This document shows positions 26,297-37,380 of a stretch of 64,000 nucleotides of DNA, piece after piece. The stretch's first letter is position 1, and every line of letters begins with the position of its first letter. The translations under genes and the position numbers were made by a program. The stretch is taken from positions 53,363,642 to 53,427,641 of the forward strand of contig NW_020312848.1 of assembly GCF_003265705.1 (NCBI RefSeq). The letters are read 5' to 3'. The DNA is from Callorhinus ursinus (taxonomy: Eukaryota > Chordata > Mammalia > Carnivora > Otariidae). The notes beneath the pieces were generated by a model. The model was given only the letters and a program-made list of their open reading frames with translations. It ran no database searches and was not told the origin of the DNA.

Positions 26297-27125
26297 GCAA
26301 CCCCTCTGGAAAACAGTATGGAGGTTCCTCAAACAGTTGAAAATAGAGCTACCATACAATCCAGCAATTGCACTACTGGGTATTTACCACAAAGATACAA
26401 ATGTAGGGATCCGAAGGGGTATGTGCACCCCAATGTTTATAGCAGCAATGTCCACAATAGCCAAACTGTGGAAAGAGCCAAGATGTCCATCGACAGATGA
26501 ATGGATAAAGAAGATGTGGTATATATACACAATGGAATATTACACAGCCATCAAAAGGAATGAGATCTTGCCATTTGCAATGACGTGGATGGAACTGGAG
26601 GGTGTTATGCTGAGTGAAATAAGTCAATCAGAGAAAGACATGTATCATATGACCTCGCTGATATGAGGAATTCTTAACCTCAGGAAACAAACTGAGGGTT
26701 GCTGGAGTGGTGTGGGGTGAGAGGGATGGGGTGGCTGGGTGATGGACATTGGGGAGGGTATGTGCTATGGTGAGCGCTATGAATTGTGCAAGGCTGTTGA
26801 ATCACAGATCTGTACTTCTGAAACAAATAATGCAATATATGTTAAGAAAAAAGAAAAAGAAGAAGATAGCAGGAGGGGAAGAATGAAGGGGAGTAAGTCA
26901 GAGGGGGAGACGAACCACGAGAGACGATGGACTCTGAAAAACAAACTGAGGGTTCTAGAGGGGAGGGGCGTAGGGGGATAGGTTAGCCTGGTGATGGGTA
27001 TTAAAGAGGCACATTCTGCATGGAGCACTGGGTGTTATGCCCAAACAATGAATCATAGAACACTACATCAAAAACTAATGATGTAATATATGGTGATTAA
27101 CATAACAATAAAAAATTAAAAAAAA
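26297..27125 (+). mobile_element. Young carnivore L1, 5'-truncated, with ORF2 C-terminus and 3' UTR
   Basis: The L1-derived frame ends at 26666 and encodes the C-terminal part of ORF2p without a break, recognisable by [24 protein letters not shown] and MWYIYTMEYYTAIKRNE. About 460 bases of 3' UTR and an A-rich tail follow. Perfect 16-base duplications aagaaatggcatccat flank it (26281-26296; 27126-27141). The fragment lacks the endonuclease and reverse transcriptase regions, so it is dead on arrival. Confidence 0.95.
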
Positions 27126-27141
27126 AAGAAATGGCATCCAT

Positions 27142-28155
27142 AGTGATTCCCTTCAGCTAGAGCTTGAGAATGATGAGACCCCCTTGTTTCCCTTCTCTTA
27201 GAAAAGGTGACAAAACTACGCCAGGGAGTCTAGGCTTCTAGGGGTATGGATTTACAGAAAACCAGGAAGCCAAAAAGCCCTGGTAGATCTCCAAGGAAAC
27301 TAAGCTACTTGGCTCCTTGCTTTCAACCAGATGGCAGCTTCCAAACGGTCCTCTTGACGGGTCCTGTGCAGCTGCGTTTTATGTTTCCATATGGCCTTGC
27401 CAGAACTCCCCCCTTAAGCAGACCTGGCTTCCACAATTAGTACGGACTCACAACAAGTTAGTTATGGAATACATTAAGTCCTAAAGGCCTCATGGGGCTA
27501 TTTACACCTCTTTGGACTATTTCCAGGATCCCAGATTATACTGTAAGTGTAAATTAAGGAAGTCTCACGATCCAATGCCTCTGACTAGAACATGCAACAT
27601 TACCATATCTTCTGCTCCATTTTCCAGTGCTTTTCTTGGCCTCATTTTAACAATTTTATACCACCCTGAAAGGTAAACTCTGTAATCTTAAAATCATGCT
27701 TTAGAAAGTATTTCTTTCTTTTCCCTTCTTGAATGTGCCTGATTCTATTTTTCAGGTACAAAAATTGAAGACTGATCAATTTTCTCCTTTGGCATTGAAG
27801 TCTTTCAGGAATTTATTTGCATTCACCTGGCCAAGTTATAAATACCATCCAACACCTATATCATGCCATTTCTTTACTTAAAATAATAAATTGGTTTCAC
27901 TTAATAAAATACAAAACCAGATGAAGTCAGTCTGTGTACCCAACAGTTGGGAACATACATTTAGCAGCTGGTGAGGGAAAAAAAGTTCACTCCCTTAGCC
28001 CATGCACAAGATCAGTTATAGATCACATATTCTAGAAGACCTGAGACATAATGTAAATGGTTCTTATTTTATTTTTTATCCATGGCTTCCATTATGTAAC
28101 CCAAAGAATTGGAGTTGATGTTCTTTGTCCCTTTCTCTGTTCTCAGTCCCTGTGA
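27142..28155. other. Intronic sequence, no gene recognised
   Basis: The stretch at 27150-27480 is relatively GC-rich but its frames are short. No repeat was named. Confidence 0.4.
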
Positions 28156-28280
28156 GGACTTTTTCTTTGGGACCTCTCCTCATCTTCACAGGGTCATGTT
28201 TCCAGCCATGTTTCTCATGGATACTGGTGCCTAACAACACACAGGTCCTTAATAAACAGTTGTTGAATGAGTTTTGGAAC
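28155..28280 (+). repeat. Probable L2 3' end
   Basis: It ends with a gtccttaataaacagttgtt and gaatgag motif, typical of L2. Confidence 0.45.
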
Positions 28281-28384
28281 CTGAACAATGTAGACTATGA
28301 TATCTGGAGAAATAATGCAAGTCCAAGAAGCAGAAATTAATTAGCTGAACAAGGTTTGATAATGATGATGGCAAATATAGTTGG

Positions 28385-28610
28385 CTTTTGATGACTACTT
28401 TATATGTGCCCAGCACTGCACTTAAAGCTTTAAGAATATCTAATTTTATGTTAATTGAATTATCACAATAGCAGGCATCATTACTCCTATTTTACAGATG
28501 AATAAACTGAGGTGCTGAGAAGTAAAGTAGTATGTCCACAGTCACATAGCTGTAAGTATATATTTTACTGGGAATAATATACAAGTCTGTTCAATGCCAA
28601 ACTTCATGCC
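28385..28610 (-). repeat. MIR, minus strand
   Basis: The sequence includes attttacagatgaataaact, gaggtgctgagaagtaaag and ccacagtcacatagctgtaa: the canonical reverse MIR core. Confidence 0.85.
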
Positions 28611-28904
28611 TTTTTTTATCCCTTCCCATCTGGTCCTGCATTTTATCATCTAGTAAATGTGGACTATTTAATAGTCATTAAGATAACCAGTTTTAAGATG
28701 TTTCAGATATAAGCTGACACACATCTCAGGAAAAGTTAGAATTTAATTAGTGTTGCTTATTGATTGAAGTCCTGTAAGAGACCAGGAAGTGGCTCTCCAA
28801 AGTTGAAAACTTAGGAACCTTGGAAGGAAAGAGGAAAGAGATTTTTGGGCAGGTTGAGCCTTTCTAGGGTTTTCAAGATCCATCTAAAGCTAAAGTTAGC
28901 CTTG

Positions 28905-29150
28905 TGTTTTTACACTGGTTAACATTTACTGATAATTTACTATGTTCCAGATACTGTGCCAAAAGTTTATATGTATTATTTCACAGAAATCTCAGCCAAC
29001 CCTATGAGATAGTACTATTGTTATTCCCAAAACAGATGAGGAAACCAAGCTTCACTTGCCCAAAGTCATCTGCTAGCATGGTGGAGCTTGGACTCAAAGC
29101 CAGATATGTTTAACTCTGAAGCCCATAATTTTAATGCTTCTGAATGCTAT
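28905..29150 (-). repeat. MIR, minus strand
   Basis: It has the same order as the preceding copy: agatactgtgccaaaagttt, ccctatgagatagtactatt, cagatgaggaaaccaagc, gcttggactcaaagccagat. The two MIRs lie 300 bases apart in the same orientation. Confidence 0.85.
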
Positions 29151-32100
29151 TTTTAGCTTATTTATCCATGTACATTTAAGGTAATTTATATCAATGTCAT
29201 TTATTTATTTTGGTCATTTATTTTGAAATAAAGTCCATGGGATGAGGATCAGCAATCTGCTTAGTTTGTTTGCTAGCACACACACCTGTGCCATGTATGT
29301 AGTGACACTTACCAAGTATCTCATGATGCGTGCATTTTGGTGCAATTAAATACCTCTGGGTCACTCTCAGTCACATGTCTACAAGGAACAAACTGCTTTC
29401 CTCTCACTCTAGATATTTCTTTCTGCCGAAGTGGATGGATTAACAAACATCAAAGAAAATAAACAACTACATCAATGTAGAGATTTACAAACTCTGACCC
29501 AAAAAAATCTCTATAGAAAAAGCGTAGGGTCTAGGGTGATTGACATAACAGAAATCCTACCTCACTAAGTGTAATCTCACAGTTGGTTCTGTACTTATTA
29601 GAAGTGATTATTGATGCTTTCAGAAGATATAATCTCCAGGACCCTGATAGCAAATTAACTTTGGTATTAAGAGGAATTCAAGTTAGATGTTACTGTCGAC
29701 GTTAGGACAGCTTATTTTCACTTTAACTCTGAGTTATATAACCCACTATTGTTAATTACTTGCATGTATGAAGCAAAAATCCACATAAATTTCTCTTCTG
29801 TATTTATCTGTTGGGAGAAGTGACCTCCAAATTAAACTATGGAGGAAGTGTGGAAACATTCGTAAAAGACCCATTTAAATTATGTAACTCTTTGGAGGGA
29901 GAAGGATGTTTTAGAAGCTATCATTTTTTTATCAAATCAGTATTAGTTCACTTTTATTTTAGCCAAATACACGTCTTGTAAAATAACACTAATAAGGTAT
30001 GCTATTTTCCCTAACTAAATTCTTCACAATGAAATCCAACAGCAATATTCATTTAGAAATTTGATAATGCTCTCTTGTGTGAGTTTTAGGAATATTTGAA
30101 ACCCCATTGCATATAAATTATATCATGGAAAAGCTGTATAAATATTCTATTACGGCACATGCTGTTCTAAGGATCTGTCAGGATTTCCTTTATACACTCC
30201 ATTTTGAGTGGTATATAAATCAGATATAAAAATTCACGTTGGACTGAAACTCTGCACAAAAGGCCTCCTCCAGAGGCAAATGCTTTTTTCAAAATGTGGT
30301 TTGAATTATGTTGGTCATTTTTAAGTTATAGAAGTGCAGAAAATGTATTTGTGGTTTTGAAGGAGAGAGATTTTTTCCATTTTTATAACTCATTAGGAAA
30401 CTTTACAGGCCTTTAGACCATTTTGTGGTTTAGTTCCTCTCAGGTTTTCCCCCAAAGCCATATTAAAACTTGAACAGTGTCCGCTCTGAATCCAATGATT
30501 ACTGTTCTGAATACAAATGTGTGTATGGATATATATAGTTATACATATCTTAAAGTAGGAGAAGTTCCAATAATGTCATGAGTGGGGTAGAAGATTAGGC
30601 CTATCGGTGTCCATTTCTGTTCTTGGAATCAAGTCAAATTTGGCCTATCAAAGGAATCCCCTATTTTTACCATAGTTCAGTATGTATCGCTTGTAATTTT
30701 AAAGCTGCATCTTTAACTTCAGAAAAATCCTCTGAGTAAAACACTACTTCTTCTATTAGCTCTTTGACAGTAAGGCTATGACTTTTCTAAATTTTGCTTT
30801 TCTCTAACAAAGAGAACAAGTTGCAGCACGTTTAATAGATATTCACTGATGATGATCTCTTTTGTAAAGTATTTAATGTGTATGTTTGTGTATATGAATC
30901 AGTTTGTTAAATAGTATTGAGTTTATTTTGTCTATATAGCTAACATGTTCCTGAGTAATCTCATAAACATCTAAGTTACTATTTTAGCACATGTAGAGAT
31001 TATGTTTATATTATTCTCTTAATAGCATCAGTTAAAATCTGAGAAAGTTTTATTTGGACTAAGAAAGTTGGCAAAATTCACAAAGTTGAGTAAGCCAATC
31101 TTTCAAATGACTTTAAAGGATAATGAAAATAGAAATATTTTATATGATTGAATTGCTTCCACCTATGTTATATTTAGTTCATTAATGCATGAGACTAACA
31201 CACTTAGTAGTTAATATTTACTGTCATATAACAGATCAAGGCATTAAAGCATAAAGAGGCTAAAATTTTTCCAATTGTCGTTCCTTATGTTTTTATTAAA
31301 TTCCACTTAGAATCTTGGTGTCTTGATTCCTAATACAGTTCCCTCTTCATCATATTACAGTATTTCTGGTGCAGTTGCTAGAATCTTTAGGTCTAGTAAC
31401 AGTTAGGATGGACCACCCAGAGGACAATCCAACATTTGCCTGTGACTTGGGGAGCAATGTGGACTTTTTCCACTGAGACACCTTGAGAAGCAGAAGTGAT
31501 CTATCTTCTCCTGGATGTTTTATCTGCTAACCCAGTGTCATGGAAATTAGCTAACTCTACAATAGAGAGAGCTGAATGCAGTTTTCTTTATTTTTTTTTT
31601 TTTATATTAACAGGAGAGCAGGGTTACTAATGAGGAATCATATCCCAAATCTCTAATCTGTGAAGCTGAACGTACTTATTTCTATTTGGGTCATTTTTTT
31701 AAATTCTCCATTTGCTTTTACTAACTTATACTACTTTGTGTTCTATAATATTATATTTGGTTGTAATTATAAAATTTTGTGTGTAATTTATACATTACTC
31801 ATATACTTTTGTCTTTCTCTTGGTTTGTCACTAAAGTCATAGCTCTTATGATTTACCTTAACATGTACTCCAAACAGCCCTATATGACTCAATCATTAAG
31901 AAATTTAGGGGGAAGCCTATGAATAACTGAGTACTAAGAGCATTTGAAACACAGTTTTATGTTAATCAGAAATGTTTTGAAGTATAGCATAGACATTTAA
32001 AACCCACTGAAAATAAATATACTATAAATGTCAAAATGAAGTGTTACATGTTAAGAATCTAGATTCCATGGTTTGAACTTAACAATTCCTAAGTCATTAG

Positions 32101-32361
32101 GCAAGCAAGATGCACATTGTGCTCCCCTCCTCCCCCATCTACTAAATTATACCCATACTTTTCCTTGCATTTAGAGGAGCGATAATATGGTGCTATTATT
32201 TGAATAGCACTGACCTTGTTAAAGCCTAGCACCATTGTTTTATATATGATGAACAGTATAGTTTTAAACAGAATGGCTATTTCATACAACACATGAAATA
32301 AAGAATGACATAAAAAGACTTTAAGATTATGAAGAGTAAAGAATGTAAGATAGATCCTCAC
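29150..32361. other. 5' part of PPP1R3A intron 1, no mobile element recognised
   Basis: About 3.2 kb next to the exon contains no recognisable SINE, L1 or MIR, unlike the rest of the window. It has a 14-base T run at 31591. Low repeat content beside a promoter-proximal exon can reflect regulatory sequence, but no specific element was identified. Confidence 0.45.
32356..32361 (-). other. PPP1R3A: PPP1R3A intron 1 splice donor
   Basis: On the minus strand the exon ends CAAG and the intron begins GTGAGG, a near-perfect U1 donor. It splits the codon following Lys-Val-Lys-Ser after two bases (AG), which fits the serine found at that place in the human protein. Reading through the donor gives one arginine and then an in-frame TGA, so an unspliced transcript would truncate the protein immediately after the CBM21 region. 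Confidence 0.93.
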
Positions 32362-33149
32362 CTTGATTTTACCTTTAAACAGCCTTTTATTTGTCTATTA
32401 GGAACTTCTTCCCGTGGTTTTACAGGCTCCGGCTCTTGTTCTTTCTTTTGACAAATCAATATATAATTTGTGCCATTATTATTTGACCAAAATGTACCAA
32501 CAGAAGTTTCATAACGTATACAAAACTCAACTTTACTGCCATCTTTTTGATAAGGGGGAACCAATAAAATCTTAAAGGAGAACTGGTCAGTTTCACCATC
32601 ACATGAATTTGGGACATATTCTGCTAAAATGTCATAATGTGTCTGCCAGTCATCCAAGGACATTCTCACATATACTAACTTCTCAAAAGAAATATTCAAA
32701 ACTCGAATAACACCCTTCATACTTGTAGACCCAGGAGGATACTCAGTTGACTCCAGTATTGCTTTCTGTACTTGAAGTTGCTGCATAAGATCTTCTTTTG
32801 AAGAAGGCAAATCAAATAGTGGAGATAAAACATATTCTTCTGTGTGAAAAATGTCCTTCCTTAAGTCAAAACCGGTTGAAACACTTGGTAAATCCCAGCA
32901 ATCAAATTCTTTGACAGACACAAGATTGAATCCAAAGGTGTCAGCGAATGAAACTCTTCTTACCCCTGAAGATGGAGTGTCCAGGTATATATCTTCAGAA
33001 GAATCAGAACCTCGTCTACTAGGTTGAGGCGAGAAGCCAGGTTTGAAAGTAGGTTTAACTTCCTCATCTTCAGAAAGAGAATCAGATAAATTAGGAACTT
33101 CTAAAAATTTATCTTTGCTAATCTGCCTAGGTTCTTCAGAAGGCTCCAT
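32362..33149 (-). CDS. PPP1R3A: PPP1R3A exon 1, N-terminal 262 codons of the muscle glycogen-targeting subunit of protein phosphatase 1
   Basis: This subunit (GM/RGL) holds the PP1 catalytic subunit on glycogen and sarcoplasmic reticulum in skeletal and heart muscle, favouring dephosphorylation of glycogen synthase and phosphorylase kinase. The exon encodes 262 complete codons plus two bases. Seen in the translation: an acidic N-terminal region; RRGSDSSED with Ser48; RRVSFAD at 64-70 with the PP1-docking RVSF (65-68) and Ser67; and a CBM21 glycogen-binding domain at about 124-233 ending in WSNNNGTNY (221-229). Ser48 and Ser67 match the two PKA sites known in rabbit. ATG 33149 is the first ATG in the frame; an upstream TTG at 33167 merely keeps the frame open. 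The reading frame has no break. The exon ends in phase 2 before a consensus donor. The C-terminal membrane anchor is encoded by a later exon not found here. Identification rests on strong recalled similarity to human PPP1R3A. Confidence 0.97.
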
Positions 33150-33245
33150 TGGGCTCTCTGATATCAAATAAGGGAGGACTGTACAACTAGTAGAGGCTGA
33201 TATTTGAGATACTGAGGCTTAAAATAAGTATTATGTTACAGTTGA
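33150..33245 (-). other. PPP1R3A: Probable PPP1R3A 5' untranslated region and start-site area
   Basis: This is roughly 95 bases between the start codon and the point about 25-30 bases downstream of the TATA/MEF2 box. It holds no ATG in the coding frame. The start-codon context has G at +4 and C at -3, so it is only moderately strong. An E-box core CAGTTG lies at 33239-33244. The exact transcription start is inferred from TATA spacing, not seen. Confidence 0.55.
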
Positions 33246-33266
33246 CATTGCAGAAAGGAGTCAGCT

Positions 33267-33276
33267 CTATAAATAG
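33267..33276 (-). promoter_or_regulatory. TATA-like box overlapping a perfect MEF2 site
   Basis: The ten bases read CTATTTATAG on the gene strand and CTATAAATAG on the other, matching the MEF2 consensus YTAWWWWTAR and containing a TATA-like core. It lies 118 bases upstream of the PPP1R3A ATG. An inverted CCAAT motif (33279-33283) adjoins it. MEF2 control suits a gene expressed in skeletal and cardiac muscle. The match is seen; use in vivo is inferred. Confidence 0.6.
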
Positions 33277-33481
33277 GTCCAATGGCGTGTAAACTATGCT
33301 AGCTTGCCTCCAAAGGCCTTTAATATGATAGCATCCATGTTACTCTCACCAGTATGTTTCAGATTTAACTGTTTTTAAATTTGCATGTGTTTATGAGCTG
33401 AGTTCCAAAAAGACATTTTAAATCATTTTTTGCTGTGTTGAAAAATATGAAACTCTTTAGAATTTAAAAAATTGTTTTAAC

Positions 33482-33500
33482 CAGTTGATCTTAAAAATAA
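33482..33500. promoter_or_regulatory. Second MEF2-like motif next to an E-box
   Basis: TTAAAAATAA at 33491-33500 fits YTAWWWWTAR, and CAGTTG at 33482-33487 is an E-box core. Another E-box core, CATGTG, lies at 33384-33389. Together with the core-promoter MEF2 site these make a small muscle-type cluster within 350 bases upstream of the gene. Short AT-rich motifs arise readily by chance in DNA of this composition. Confidence 0.3.
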
Positions 33501-33538
33501 AAACATAGACCCCTTATTTTAAAGAAAATAAAAGTAGT

Positions 33539-33755
33539 GGGGTGCCTGGGTGGCTCAGTCGTTAAGCGTCTGCCTTCGGCTCAGGTCGTCATCCCAGGGT
33601 CCTGCCATCAAGCCCCACATCGGGCTCCCTGTTCGGCGGGAAGCCTGCTTCTCCCTCTCCCGCTCCCCTTGCTTGTGTTCCCTCTCTCGCTGTGTCTCTC
33701 TCTGTCAAATAAATAAATAAAATCTTTAAAAAATAATAATAAAATAAAAAATAAG
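33539..33755 (+). mobile_element. Young CAN SINE just upstream of PPP1R3A
   Basis: A complete element with head ggggtgcctgggtggctcag, a CT-rich body and a long A-rich tail. Perfect 15-base duplications gaaaataaaagtagt flank it (33524-33538; 33756-33770). It lies about 390 bases upstream of the start codon, in the orientation opposite to the gene. Confidence 0.96.
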
Positions 33756-33929
33756 GAAAATAAAAGTAGTATCCAATACTAACATGTAGTTTTGAGCTAA
33801 ATCAATCCACTGAAGCAGACAAGGGTGGACAGGAGAAAAGAAGAACATTTATAGAGTGGGGAAGAATCCAGTGCCTAATAATAATGATAGCTACTATTTA
33901 ACAGGGACTTAAAATCTAAAATGTGAACT

Positions 33930-34100
33930 ATAAAAGGGTTAAATAGAGGCACTGGGAGTCCTGAGGAAACATGATTTAGATGAAGAAGGTATCATTTGAA
34001 ATATACCATGAAGGGTAGGTAGGATATAGACATGCAGGGCTAGAGTGAGTGGATTTTCCAGGTGGAAGAAATGGCCTGATCCAAGGCCTAGAACAAATAA
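33930..34100 (-). repeat. Probable L2-type fragment
   Basis: The order gtatcatttgaaatatacc, atgaagggtaggtaggatat, ttttccaggtggaagaaatg, gcctgatccaaggcctagaa resembles minus-strand L2 internal sequence. Confidence 0.4.
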
Positions 34101-34359
34101 TTAGTCAAATCCGTTATTTTAAACATTAGTTAAGTTTCTTTTAATTAAGCTATGGAAAAATATACACAAGTAATAGGTTATTGACTTGAAAATATAAATG
34201 GGCAATGGTAGGCCTGGCCCAGGAGTGAAATATTTATGTAGAATAAAGTGTTCATCTTTGGCAAACTGCCATTTTTATGCCCACAAAACAAGTTAATACC
34301 ATGACATCTTGGAGTTTGATGTGAGTTTTAAAGTGTGAGCAGCCTGTTTAGACCACCAT

Positions 34360-34830
34360 ATTTTTTTGTGTTAATGTAAAATCCACTCTGGAGATGACAA
34401 TCAGGTAAAAACCTATAAAAAAATTTTAAACATACATATGCTTTGACCCTGAAAGTTTCCAGCTAGAAATTTACCCTATCACTGTATATACAAAGATAAA
34501 TATAGATATATGTTCATAACAATTGATTATTTTAAAAACTCTAGAAATTATCCAAATATCCGCCCACAGGAAACTGGATAAAAAATGTGACACCCATACA
34601 ATAAAATGTTTTATAGTCATTAAAAAGGCTAAAGTAGCACTTTATATGTTGATACAGAAAGATAACCAAGATGAATTGGTAAGTGAGAAAAGAAAGTGTG
34701 CACAGTTATGTGCCTGGAAAATTCCTGGAAAGACAAAAGAAATTGTTAGCAGTGGTTATCTCTGATCACAGAGGTTGAAGGTCATAGAGGAGATTCCTAT
34801 TCTTCAGTCAATTAATTAAATTAAATTGTG
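34360..34830 (+). mobile_element. Old L1M fragment
   Basis: Degenerate ORF2 3' text includes ttatccaaatatccgcccac, aggaaactggataaaaaatg and tacaataaaatgttttatag, followed by an agcagtggttatctctgatc 3' UTR motif. Stops are present in the reading frame. Confidence 0.75.
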
Positions 34831-35268
34831 AAAGGAGATTAATTTAAAAAGAGAGAGAGCTGCCCAGCAGGATTTCTTTAAAATTACAGCTTTGTAAATA
34901 CACTATAACTATTGGACAATATGAATTGCATAAGTAGTGGCTCATGAAATTATTTTTTAAAATTAAAAACGAGCGGTGTCTAGAATAAGGAAATGAAATT
35001 ATTTGGGCCTTACCTCATCCATATAGCAAGAATGAGTGGTGACCTCATGTATTGTTCAAGAATGGAAAATGGCTATCCCTTGCAAAGTTAATGACCATGA
35101 GCTTTGAGTAGCAATATTCTGAGGTACCTAAAATATATCAGTAGGTATTCAAGGAAATTAGTAACAAAATAATTTATAGAATTAGTCAATAATCCATACA
35201 GTCATGTAAATAATAGAAGAATGAAAATTCACAGATACAATGATGTACCAAAGTAATCTAACTATTTG
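34830..35268. other. Intergenic sequence, no feature recognised
   Basis: AT-rich; starts with a short GA run at 34851. Confidence 0.4.
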
Positions 35269-35490
35269 AGGGTTACAAGCAGAGGCATAGAGCTAAAGAC
35301 CCCTGGGGTTGTATTCTGTCTCTGCCACTTATTCGCTGGGTGATGTTCAGACTTTTGCTCAAACTTTTTAACCCTCATTTTCTTTCATTGTTAAAATGCA
35401 ATGTTAACAAATGAGCTGCATGTTAAATGTCTAGCACAAAACCTACAGTGACAGTGGCAGGCATTATTTTCATTTCTAAATATGCTTGTG
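35268..35490 (+). repeat. MIR
   Basis: The sequence carries gttgtattctgtctctgcca, cttattcgctgggtgatgtt, aaccctcattttctttcatt and ctagcacaaaacctacagtg in MIR order. Confidence 0.7.
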
Positions 35491-36262
35491 AAAGGCTGAT
35501 TTCTAAGACACATTAATAGATAATAGACTATAAAGAGTCCACATATATAATATTAAATAATAATCTGTAATTTGATTTTTGTGTTTTTCAAAGACTCTAG
35601 TATGTAACACTTAACTTTATAAGACATAAAATAGCTCTACTTTAGAAAATGGTCCTATTATTTGAACTAAACTTTTCTCTTCTTACTTTATGCCTTTATC
35701 CAGAGCACTGCTCCCTTGATCTGTGGTAATCACTGCCTCTCTTTTGCAGTTTATAAACTTTGCATAATTGTAGACAGTTGAATGTTCCCCCTTAGTCACC
35801 ACTTAGCTAAAGCCCAGTGATTTTTAATCTCTTCTCACATGTCAATCCTCCAGGGCTTTCTATCATTTCGTTACTCCTCTATGAACTCCTTCCAGCTTAC
35901 CTATATTATTCTGTTAATGAACTGCCCCCAGATGAATGCAGTATCACAGATCCAGTCTCTGGAGCATGTAAAGAAACAATACTGGTTTCAGCCTTGTGAC
36001 TTGGTGTTTGTATTCAGTTAAAATTCACATCACTTTGCTTCTTTTCCATATCATAGATCAAATCAACATCCCATTTTCTCATATTCACCACTACAATTTT
36101 AACATGACTTGTACCATACTCTTCTTCAACTGCTTAGGCATACTTCTTTTTTTTTTTTTTTTAACAGAACTAGGGCTTTTTTTTTCTTAACAAACTACAG
36201 CTCAAGTTTTCACATATTCCACTTCTTTGTATTAATCAAAGATTCTCAAAGGTAACTTTAAT
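35490..36262. other. Intergenic sequence, no gene recognised
   Basis: AT-rich, with a T run at 36148-36162. The short frames at 35817-36190 overlap one another and lack motifs. Confidence 0.4.
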
Positions 36263-36690
36263 GTAAAGGACTGTATCAGTCAGGATCCCACGAAGTGGGA
36301 AATCAACATCATGCTCAAAATAAGATAATTCCTTCCAGAAGGGCTTATTTACAAGGGTCTATTTAGAAAGTATAAATGCAGAAAAGCCCTAAGGACTAGT
36401 GCAGTAAACTGGGGGCCGGTCGCATCAGCATTGTTACTGTCCTTCAAGGGATGAGGAAAGGGACAATCATCTGAACCCAAAAGCAAAGAGTGCCCTGAGC
36501 TCCCTACGGGCTGAAGAGGATCAGTGATCTTTGGTCAAGGGACACTGCCAACCAAATATGACCTTGCCAAGAGAGATCCAGGAACAAAAATATACTGAAC
36601 TTACTCTTCTCCTTTCCTGCGATGTCCTACCAGGGCTACACATTGGCCAGAGGCTACGGGGACTATAACAATTCATTCAGGTCAGCCTCC
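36262..36690. repeat. Probable ancient interspersed repeat of undetermined family
   Basis: Tgtatcagtcaggatcccac at the left and gaagggtgaaaaaaagtagc with ggatttggaggagcaaag at the right resemble a common mammalian interspersed repeat that I cannot name securely. There is no coding capacity. Confidence 0.4.
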
Positions 36691-37112
36691 TGGTATAGAG
36701 AGCAAGACGGAGAAGGGTGAAAAAAAGTAGCAAGTGGATTTGGAGGAGCAAAGATATCAGAAATTAAAAGTTTATTATTCGGTTATCATTACATGCTTAT
36801 ACATTATGTTTAAACATATATAATTTAAAATATGCATATATGTTCCTCTTGCTTAATACATATTCTATCTCAGCGCTAACTGAGTTCCTATTACCTGATA
36901 TTTTATTGTCACAGCAAGAAAAGTTGAAATATCTAGCATTCATAAACTGATCCAGTGGAAGTCATAAATAAGAAATATTGAGTTTATCCACAGATGGCTA
37001 AGAAAGAAGTAATCTTTTTTGAGATTAGTTATAATGTCACATTTGTTTCCCTGTTGGCATAAGTCTTTGCAACCTGAACTCAAGAAATATTTTGTCAAAA
37101 GAGAACCCAGAA
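36690..37112. other. Intergenic sequence, no feature recognised
   Basis: AT-rich unique sequence. Confidence 0.4.
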
Positions 37113-37290
37113 GAGTGATTTTTAACCAAGGATACATTTCAAAATCACTGAGAGGTGTTCAAACCACACAGGCTCAGGTGCATCATCAGATCTACTGAAT
37201 AGAGCACTGAATAGAACTTCCAGGTTGGTGATAATGCACAAGTGATTCTGTTAAAGATTGGTGAAGATGCACGATCTGCAAGTCTTTTGG
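37113..37290 (+). mobile_element. MER5-type hAT DNA transposon remnant
   Basis: The sequence includes gtgatttttaaccaaggata, aaaatcactgagaggtgttc, atcagatctactgaatagag and cacaagtgattctgttaaag, in the order of MER5 elements. Confidence 0.6.
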
Positions 37291-37380
37291 AACCTATAGG
37301 GTCAAGGAGTCAGGGACTTATGTTCTAGTTAGAAAGAATCATAGCTATCATCCCTCAAGTATTATGTGGTTTGTTCTAGG

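Larger units (their letters stand above)
1..32361 (-). other. PPP1R3A: PPP1R3A intron 1 (donor-proximal part)
   Basis: Everything downstream of the exon 1 donor to the window edge is read as intron. I looked on the minus strand for sequence like the next human-coded segment (a serine/glutamate-rich stretch following Lys-Val-Lys-Ser) and for the long exon 4 frame, and saw neither. A missed small exon 2 or 3 cannot be excluded. The content is repeats plus AT-rich sequence. Confidence 0.7.

Noticed and set aside
26286..26666. 126-codon frame resembling a reverse-transcriptase-associated protein
   Set aside because: As an independent gene: it is the C-terminus of L1 ORF2 in a 5'-truncated insertion, and its first few codons come from the target site.
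17639..27125. CRISPR-like or tandem arrays from repeated segments in the window
   Set aside because: The repeated segments are dispersed SINE and L1 copies with their own duplications, not regularly spaced direct repeats.
32358..33167. PPP1R3A start placed at 33167, adding six residues
   Set aside because: The codon at 33167 is TTG. The first ATG is at 33149, matching the known protein start.
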